Part shown: piece after piece, positions 58,238-64,000 of the stretch
Layout of the letters: every line of letters begins with the position of its first letter
Numbering within the stretch: position 1 is the first letter of the stretch
Assembly (NCBI RefSeq): GCF_014692495.1
Contig: NZ_JACOIJ010000006.1
Coordinates: forward strand, 1 to 64,000
Origin: Sphingobacterium litopenaei
GTDB taxonomy: Bacteria > Bacteroidota > Bacteroidia > Sphingobacteriales > Sphingobacteriaceae
Direction: 5' to 3'
Length of the DNA: 64,000 bases
The notes under the pieces: generated by a model
Told to the model about the DNA's origin: nothing
The model's input: only the letters and a program-made list of their open reading frames with translations
The model's database searches: none
Program-made: the position numbers and the translations under genes

Positions 58238-59446
58238 TTAATTAATTGGCACTCCATCACGCTTAAAACCTTCTATAATCAAACAGGTAATAACATAATC
58301 TGAATCTCGCCCTGTATCTTCGTGCGCTCCATTAATACCATAGGGCCAAAAATGTTGATTATCTCCTTTTAACTGCGCACTTGGATCATTGGTCGCTTTT
58401 CTCAACGCAAGATTTGCATTGGTCCCCGTATAGATTCCATTTTTTATTAAGGTATTTGTCCAATAAGAAGAAGTTCCTGCACCGATTGTATGTGCAAATT
58501 CATGTAAAAAAGTTCCTGCTTTCTGATAAGAAACATTGCTTCCCCATCTCATCCAACCCGAAAGACTTGCATCAGCAGTCGCTACTCCCGTATTATATTC
58601 TATAGTTACTGTTTTTACAATACTCGTATGTTCTTCCAGTAAGCGGACACCATGGTCTGCCATAGCTTTAAGACGTGCAAATACATCGGCAGGAATATTA
58701 GACTGATTGTGATAGTTCACCGTAATCTTTCCTTTATTATACGTTTGAAAACTACCTTGGCTACCATAAAATGTGCCTTTAACCGTAGTGACATACGAAC
58801 GAATAAAATAACTTTTACCTAATTCCAAGTTTTTAACATCAACTTTGAAACTTTCATTCTCAATTTTGGATGCAATAACTTTAGTATCGTTTATCGTCGG
58901 ATTTTGATTATGAGAAATACACACCCCTGCTTCTAACACATTAGCACCTCCGGTTGATTCGATTTTAGAGGATGCTTCCATGCTATTTAATTTGTAGAAC
59001 AATACTGATGTTACAGCCATTTTAGCATCTTCGTAACTATCTGTTTTAAATTCAAAAACAGGACCGTATGCTCTTCCCTTACTATTTGAAGCAAAAGATT
59101 TCGCATAATATGTCTTACCACCTTCCAGAGCCGTTAGTTCTACTTCAAATTCTCCGCTTCCCGAAACACTATTTGGACGTGCTTTAGAATCATTTACCGT
59201 AGGAGTATTGTGTATAGCCCAGCAAATACCCCGTTCTGTAATAGATGCCCCACCTGTATTTTCGACTTTAGACTTTAGAGTAGCTTTCGTCGTGCTTACA
59301 CTTAGCAATGTTGTACTAGCCAATTTGGGTAACTCTATGGTTGGAGCAGGCGGTTCATTACCTTCATCAGGCGCAGGTTGAGGATTATTAGTTTTGCCAC
59401 ATGCAAAGGAAAAAACTAAAGATATTAGAAGTAAAAATCTATTCAT
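58238..59446 (-). CDS. Surface lipoprotein with two beta domains and HExxH metalloprotease-like domain
   Basis: The 402-residue lipoprotein has signal MNRFLLLISLVFSFAC. Two fibronectin-like repeats follow (about 40-135 and 140-235), each with GG..ITERGICW / GG..VLEAGVCIS and PTVNDSK / PTINDTK. The C-terminal 165 residues carry the zinc motif HEFAH in TFLHEFAHTIGAG (near residue 313), with downstream His or Glu/Asp (HFWPYGINGAHEDTGRD) as possible third ligand. The peptidase family is not identified. It lies behind a terminator at the end of the second Sus locus, so it may be expressed separately. Confidence 0.75.
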   Translation of the reverse strand: MNRFLLLISLVFSFACGKTNNPQPAPDEGNEPPAPTIELPKLASTTLLSVSTTKATLKSKVENTGGASITERGICWAIHNTPTVNDSKARPNSVSGSGEFEVELTALEGGKTYYAKSFASNSKGRAYGPVFEFKTDSYEDAKMAVTSVLFYKLNSMEASSKIESTGGANVLEAGVCISHNQNPTINDTKVIASKIENESFKVDVKNLELGKSYFIRSYVTTVKGTFYGSQGSFQTYNKGKITVNYHNQSNIPADVFARLKAMADHGVRLLEEHTSIVKTVTIEYNTGVATADASLSGWMRWGSNVSYQKAGTFLHEFAHTIGAGTSSYWTNTLIKNGIYTGTNANLALRKATNDPSAQLKGDNQHFWPYGINGAHEDTGRDSDYVITCLIIEGFKRDGVPIN

Positions 59447-59472
59447 TTTTAGAATGTATAGGTGATAAAAAA

Positions 59473-59513
59473 CTTAATCAATCAGAAAGGCAAAGCCATT
59501 CTGATTGATTAAG
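59473..59513 (-). terminator. Terminator between DUF4998-type and HExxH lipoprotein genes
   Basis: The 15-bp stem CTTAATCAATCAGAA / TTCTGATTGATTAAG with an 11-base loop is followed on the minus strand by TTTTTTAT. Confidence 0.8.
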
Positions 59514-59533
59514 ATATAATTTGGTTTTTTTAA

Positions 59534-60742
59534 TTAACGCGTTTCTAGGCGGATATTACCCAATACTTTGAAATAAGAACCCGTATTTGGCATATTTCCT
59601 AAGAAACCGATTAGATAAGTCCCGCCTTTGGTAATGGTAAAATTCATCTCTTTACTCAAGGTTCCGGCAGCAAAGCTGGAATATGCTATAGCTTGTGTAG
59701 CTAGGTTAGCCTCATCTGGAATTTCTGTTCCTTCTGACACCACGAGATTCACCACTCCTGCAGCACCTTTTTCATACTTTTCGACTGTTATCTTATAATT
59801 ACCTTCAGGCAACTCAATACTTTGATAGATTTTTCCATTTACTACAGCAGGAAGTCCCCAGCCCCCTTCAAGAGATAAGGCTCCATTTCCTGAACGCAGT
59901 TCATAACCTCCGTAGGTATTATTTCCTGCATTACGTGTTGCTGCATTTACAGTCCAATCTGCAGGATTCCCCCATCTACTTCCGTCCCAAGCTTCACGAG
60001 CAAAAGGAAAAGTTCCATTCTTCAACTCAAACTTCAAGGCAGGGTTAAAATGTGTATAATCCGTGTAGAACGTGTCCAAACATAATGTATCCGGTAGATA
60101 TAAACTACGATAAGACATCAGTTCGCCTACTTTCACATTCGATAAGCTCAACGCATTTTCGTCAATTTTAATTCTCTTAACTTGCTCTTGCCCTGATAAA
60201 TCAATGTATTTCAACTCTGTAGCAAATATTCCCAATGTACGATCCACATTACCGAAAGTAACGTCAAAAGTATTGGTTCTTGTATTCAAACTGTTCGTTG
60301 CGATAGGACGATTGGTTAACGAAAGTTGATAATTTTCACCGTATGATCTTCCAAAGGCATATACTTTGACTGACTTATTGCCCAGATCATCATATGTTAC
60401 AATTTCAAAATTATAGACACGATCCTCTAGATTGGCAATAGCAGCTTTTAAGGTATCTACTCCTGAAGTTCTGGAAATAGGAACTACAAGCGAATCTCTA
60501 CGGCCATCCCAATAGATTCTCGCCTCTTTGATTTTTGGATCAGACACCAATAAGCCTTTTATTAAGACTCTATTTTTACCAGAAAATACACGGACAGAAT
60601 CTACTTTTCCTGTATAATTAATTACAGGTTTATCTTCGATATATTTCTTATAATCGTCCATTTTTTTACACGAAGCAGCAGCTATTACAAACAATAACAC
60701 GGCTACACATGTAAATATTCTATGATTATTCATCTTATTCAT
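59534..60742 (-). CDS. Sus-locus lipoprotein with DUF4998- and DUF5013-like domains
   Basis: The 402-residue lipoprotein has lipobox AAASC (MNKMNNHRIFTCVAVLLFVIAAASC). The N-terminal part (MDDYKKYIEDKPVINYTGKVDSVRVFSGKNRV) is the DUF4998 pattern, with Ig-like strands to about 220. The C-terminal about 150 residues (WDGSRWGNPADWTVNAATRNAGNN..., KIYQSIELPEGNYKITVE) look like a DUF5013 carbohydrate-binding fold. It is 14 bases after the DUF4959-type gene, hence one transcript. Inferred role: surface glycan binding, like SusE/F. Confidence 0.75.
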   Translation of the reverse strand: MNKMNNHRIFTCVAVLLFVIAAASCKKMDDYKKYIEDKPVINYTGKVDSVRVFSGKNRVLIKGLLVSDPKIKEARIYWDGRRDSLVVPISRTSGVDTLKAAIANLEDRVYNFEIVTYDDLGNKSVKVYAFGRSYGENYQLSLTNRPIATNSLNTRTNTFDVTFGNVDRTLGIFATELKYIDLSGQEQVKRIKIDENALSLSNVKVGELMSYRSLYLPDTLCLDTFYTDYTHFNPALKFELKNGTFPFAREAWDGSRWGNPADWTVNAATRNAGNNTYGGYELRSGNGALSLEGGWGLPAVVNGKIYQSIELPEGNYKITVEKYEKGAAGVVNLVVSEGTEIPDEANLATQAIAYSSFAAGTLSKEMNFTITKGGTYLIGFLGNMPNTGSYFKVLGNIRLETR

Positions 60743-60756
60743 AACTTAGTATTTAA

Positions 60757-61953
60757 TTATCTAGGGTCACCATATACTTGAATCTCTCCAATTGCCATAT
60801 AAGAAGATCCATCCCAATTCTTTGTACTTCTGATACGGATATATCTAACTTTTGGCGCTGTGATATCAAATTCCCAATTGAAGCCGTTTACAGCAGTTTG
60901 GTAATCTTCATCCGATTGTTGACCGAATGGTAATCCCGAAGGCTTAGTCGCGTTATAAGACCCTAATAAATGCCAGTTATTCCACGATCCATCAGCCGGA
61001 GGATTATCAGAACCCCAAACTTCAAACTCTTTTAAGTTTCCTTTGTAATAATAAGTACGTCCATTATAGTATTCTGGATAATCCCAAATCACTATACGGC
61101 TGAGCTTCGATAAGACACCCAAATCAATTGTCGTGAAATGTGGTCCAGAAATAGCTGCTTGAGTCATATAAATACGAGGCCAGTTCATAATATCGCCATC
61201 CCACATACCTGCATGTGATGTGGAAGTATGATTTGGCGCATCACCTGGCAATCTAAAACCACGATAACCAGATTTAGGAATAGCCGTTTCGTACAAAGGT
61301 TTGATTTGTGTATACAATGTGTCTGTGTAATTCAACCAACGATCACGCACCACGAAAGCAAAGTCACGAGAGATTGTATCCATACCACGCATAGTCGCCA
61401 AGATTTTGTCCGTAGAAGTATACACACTATTTGGATCAGCCACCCACTCACCGTATTCATTTTTTTCCATGATCAATATTGCGATTTTAGCACGGTCTGG
61501 ATTTTCAGCTCTTAATTGCAAACCGCCAAATGAAGGTTGTACTGCTAAAGAACGATAGATATCCCAAATAGGAGATTCTTCAGGCGTAACAGTCACTTCT
61601 GTAGGTTCAGATGCTACCTCTGAACGATTAACAGCGTATAATTTAACTTTATACGTTCCTGGCTCTGAAAATCCATCGACAATTAGCTGATTCGTATAAT
61701 AAGAAGCTATAACTGATCGTATTGAACCATTTGGAAGTACATATTCAGCTTTTACGTACGACAAATCTTTATCGTTAGGTATGCTATAAGTCAAAACTGA
61801 TAACCCCTTTTTATTCAAGACCTGCACATTCGTTACTTTACCCGGAGGAGTAGAATTTGATTCCAAGGGGTTTAGCATATTCTCTTCTTCGCAGGAAGTT
61901 GTCAACAATGCTATATTACACAGCATCATTATTCCTAAAATTAATTTCTTCAT
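60757..61953 (-). CDS. Sus-locus lipoprotein with DUF4959- and DUF5000-like domains
   Basis: 398 residues from the ATG at 61953 (MKKLILGIMMLCNIALLTTSC, lipobox). An earlier start at 61992 would overlap susD and lacks a signal. The N-terminal part (STPPGKVTNVQVLNKKGLSVLTYSIPNDKDLSYVKAEY) is DUF4959-like. The C-terminal half, beginning RGFRLPGDAPNHTSTSHAGMWDGD, is a discoidin-like fold with a terminal VRYIRIRSTKNWDGSSYMAIGEIQVYG typical of DUF5000. It lies 17 bases after susD. It should be displayed on the outer membrane and bind the ligand. Confidence 0.8.
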   Translation of the reverse strand: MKKLILGIMMLCNIALLTTSCEEENMLNPLESNSTPPGKVTNVQVLNKKGLSVLTYSIPNDKDLSYVKAEYVLPNGSIRSVIASYYTNQLIVDGFSEPGTYKVKLYAVNRSEVASEPTEVTVTPEESPIWDIYRSLAVQPSFGGLQLRAENPDRAKIAILIMEKNEYGEWVADPNSVYTSTDKILATMRGMDTISRDFAFVVRDRWLNYTDTLYTQIKPLYETAIPKSGYRGFRLPGDAPNHTSTSHAGMWDGDIMNWPRIYMTQAAISGPHFTTIDLGVLSKLSRIVIWDYPEYYNGRTYYYKGNLKEFEVWGSDNPPADGSWNNWHLLGSYNATKPSGLPFGQQSDEDYQTAVNGFNWEFDITAPKVRYIRIRSTKNWDGSSYMAIGEIQVYGDPR

Positions 61954-61969
61954 GATATATAAATTATTA

Positions 61970-63904
61970 CTACCAACCATAGTTTTGAACAAGATTCAAG
62001 TTCTGAATTACCGTATTTTCACTAATAGGCCAGAAATAATCTCTTGGCGCGATAAATCGCTGATTATACACTGTTCTGATCACATAATAGGAGGCTGTGT
62101 TTTCTCCCTGCATATTCCACCCTGTAATAGGTTCATTTAAGGATACCGCAGCTGTTTTCCATCTTCTCAAATCCCAAAAACGTTGACCTTCAAATGCTAG
62201 CTCAATTAAACGCTCACGACGTATAATCTCTCTAAGCCCTTCTTTTGTTGTAAACTTATTAGGGTTGGTAGAAAAATTTGTCCACGACTCCTTCACGCCT
62301 TTTAATCCGGCGCGAGTTCTGATTTTATCCAAATACACAAAGACATCTTCATTGCCCGGACCTTCGGATTCGTTTAAGGCTTCTGCATACATCAGATACA
62401 AATCTGCTAAACGAATTTTTGGCCAAGGATATTCTTTATATGTTACCCCCGAAGCTGTAGTTACCTGATTCCAATCGATTAGTTTTTTGATAAAATAGCC
62501 TGTTTCATTAAAGTGAAATGCGTGTGTACTACCAGCATAGTCTGGTCTTTTACTACGAACTACTTTAGAATTTTCGTCAGAATATCCTGGAGTATCGTAT
62601 TTAAACCAACGCGCACCATCGAAAGCTAATGAAGAATAAAACCTAGGTTCACGATCAAAATGCAATCTTGCTGTTGTGAAATCTGGTTCGATACGATATT
62701 TATCGTCTTGTGTAGCTGTACGCAATTCCGTATCATCATTAAAATTCAATGTTTTATCTTCATTAATAGGCACACCATTTTTGGTATAAAACATCTTCGC
62801 AATCTTCAATGGCGGAGAGAAAATTTTACGGTTATCATTGTGATTTTCTTCTGCACTCAATGGAGGCATCGCATCACGTTGTAAATCCCAAGTACGGCTA
62901 TTTGGATCCGCCCAAATATGTTCTTCATTAAATTTTTCACACACAGCCTGTCTCAATGTTAATTCCAATTTAGTCACATCAGAAATAGACAAGTTACCCC
63001 CTTGTGTGAATGTAAATAACGAATGTAAATTAGCTTCTGCAGTTTCTATAGCATCTTTCGCTGCTTCTGCTGCCCTTGCCCACTTAGTTTGGTCAAACTG
63101 CTGTGGAAACAAGAATTTACCGTCTTTATTTTTCAAACTTGAAAAATCAGGATTACCATTAAACAAAGGACTTGCTGCTAGCAATAGAGTTTGTGCTTTC
63201 ACCGCCTTAGCAATCGGCAAGGTAATACGACCCAATTCATTTTGTCGGTCAACAATTTGATCTGGTAAATCGGAATAAGATTCCTCCAGTAAATTAACGA
63301 TATATTCTACACATTCATCCACGGAATTACGCGGAACATCCATCACTTCCTTAGGCGCACTTACCGGAATATCATCATCCATAATTGGAATAGGCCCATA
63401 CATACGCATCAAATAGAAATGAAAATAAGCTTTCAAAAATTTTGCTTCCGAAATCCAACGAGCTCGTTCCGAAGAACTAATATCAGGGACTAAAGTTGGA
63501 TCAGACATATTATCAATAAAGATATTGCAGTGTCTGATACCCTGATACAAACCTCTGTTAGCATCATAGTTCCCATACCAATAGTTCACATAGGGATCAG
63601 TCACACGTTGATTACCTCTCGCGATCTCGAAAGACCATGGAGAAATACTGGTTTGATAAGGAATCCATATTTCGTCTCCCGCTAGAAAGGCTGGATTATT
63701 CCATACATTGCCTTCTTTGGGAATATAATTATAAAGTGTAAAAAGGTACTTTTCAGCTTCTACACGTAATCTAAATGCATATTCTATTGTAGCAACGTTA
63801 TCAGGCACAATATCCAAAAAATTCTTACAAGAATTCGTTGTACTCAACAATACAGCTGACACAGAAGCTAACGTGATATATTTCTTTAATTTTTTCGCTT
63901 TCAT
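61970..63904 (-). CDS. SusD/RagB family nutrient-binding lipoprotein, large form
   Basis: The 644-residue lipoprotein has signal LASVSAVLLSTTNSC and the family start FLDIVPDNVATIEYAFRLRVEAEKYLFTLYNY. TPR helices (WISEAKFLKAYFHFYLMRMYGPIPIMD) and the conserved end (REIIRRERLIELAFEGQRFWDLRRWKTA...NTVIQNLNLVQNYGW) are present. The length is at the upper end for the family. It is 5 bases (stop to start) after the partly visible susC. Confidence 0.92.
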   Translation of the reverse strand: MKAKKLKKYITLASVSAVLLSTTNSCKNFLDIVPDNVATIEYAFRLRVEAEKYLFTLYNYIPKEGNVWNNPAFLAGDEIWIPYQTSISPWSFEIARGNQRVTDPYVNYWYGNYDANRGLYQGIRHCNIFIDNMSDPTLVPDISSSERARWISEAKFLKAYFHFYLMRMYGPIPIMDDDIPVSAPKEVMDVPRNSVDECVEYIVNLLEESYSDLPDQIVDRQNELGRITLPIAKAVKAQTLLLAASPLFNGNPDFSSLKNKDGKFLFPQQFDQTKWARAAEAAKDAIETAEANLHSLFTFTQGGNLSISDVTKLELTLRQAVCEKFNEEHIWADPNSRTWDLQRDAMPPLSAEENHNDNRKIFSPPLKIAKMFYTKNGVPINEDKTLNFNDDTELRTATQDDKYRIEPDFTTARLHFDREPRFYSSLAFDGARWFKYDTPGYSDENSKVVRSKRPDYAGSTHAFHFNETGYFIKKLIDWNQVTTASGVTYKEYPWPKIRLADLYLMYAEALNESEGPGNEDVFVYLDKIRTRAGLKGVKESWTNFSTNPNKFTTKEGLREIIRRERLIELAFEGQRFWDLRRWKTAAVSLNEPITGWNMQGENTASYYVIRTVYNQRFIAPRDYFWPISENTVIQNLNLVQNYGW

Positions 63905-63906
63905 AA

Positions 63907-64000
63907 TTAAAAATTTGCTTGAATACCAAAATTGTATGTACGTTGAATTGGATAACCTAAACCGTTACCTCCCATCTCAACATCCCACAACTTAAAATTG
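63907..64000 (-). CDS. SusC/RagA TonB-linked transporter, C-terminus only (cut by window edge)
   Basis: The last 31 codons read FKLWDVEMGGNGLGYPIQRT followed by YNFGIQANF and TAA. This is the usual final strand of SusC barrels, ending in a terminal Phe. It precedes susD in the same operon. Confidence 0.85.
   Translation of the reverse strand, partial: NFKLWDVEMGGNGLGYPIQRTYNFGIQANF

Overview
The window looks like a piece of a Bacteroidota chromosome, most likely family Sphingobacteriaceae (Sphingobacterium-like). The evidence is low G+C, two SusC/SusD loci, FecI/FecR-type regulation, many lipoproteins with a Cys signal followed by charged residues, -7 boxes of the TAnnTTTG type, and few Shine-Dalgarno sites. 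The species assignment is inference.

Layout. 1-601: debris of an IS605-like element (divergent tnpB and truncated tnpA) fused to a broken secreted-protein gene. 806-13869 (minus): a sigma/anti-sigma controlled SusC-SusD locus carrying an M16 zinc protease, two lipoproteins and a metallophosphoesterase. 14115-14698: truncated IS4-type transposase. 14728-16518: winged-helix regulator, membrane protein and Coq4-like gene sharing two identical palindromic operators. 16678-21127: tRNA-Leu, trigger factor, acetyltransferase, DUF3943 protein, pirin. 21278-25885: a TetR-controlled cluster in which six of eight structural genes are broken by nonsense or frameshift mutations. 25968-31669: two Crp/Fnr regulators, prolyl oligopeptidase, LpxH, SMR transporter, release factor 1. 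31819-32338: four identical tRNA-Asp genes plus one decayed copy. 32436-36843: ferredoxin-like protein and a large secreted GH2 enzyme. 37132-38835: an ECF sigma factor followed by a protein that fuses an anti-sigma-like cytosolic domain, one membrane helix and a trypsin-like protease. 39194-48558: housekeeping genes (peroxiredoxin, acyl-CoA dehydrogenase, proA/proB, uvrB, upp, NadR-like kinase). 49142-54557: a CI-like repressor with a dead S24 site, a small protein, a 991-residue collagen-repeat lipoprotein and a C11 cysteine protease. 54658-58119: an orphan small gene, bacilliredoxin, GH16 enzyme, DUF4345 protein and a broken Crp/Fnr gene. 58238-64000 (minus): a second SusC/SusD locus with three lipoproteins, one a putative HExxH metalloprotease.

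How the parts work together. The first Sus locus reads as an import system for a protein or peptide ligand: sigma and FecR sense uptake through the SusC STN domain, SusC/D bind and import, and the M16 protease degrades. It has no glycosidase. The second Sus locus is cut by the window edge and its substrate is unclear. The most unusual single gene is the anti-sigma/protease fusion at 37729-38835. The most unusual region is the eroded TetR cluster, where the regulator and both its operators are intact but most target genes are dead.
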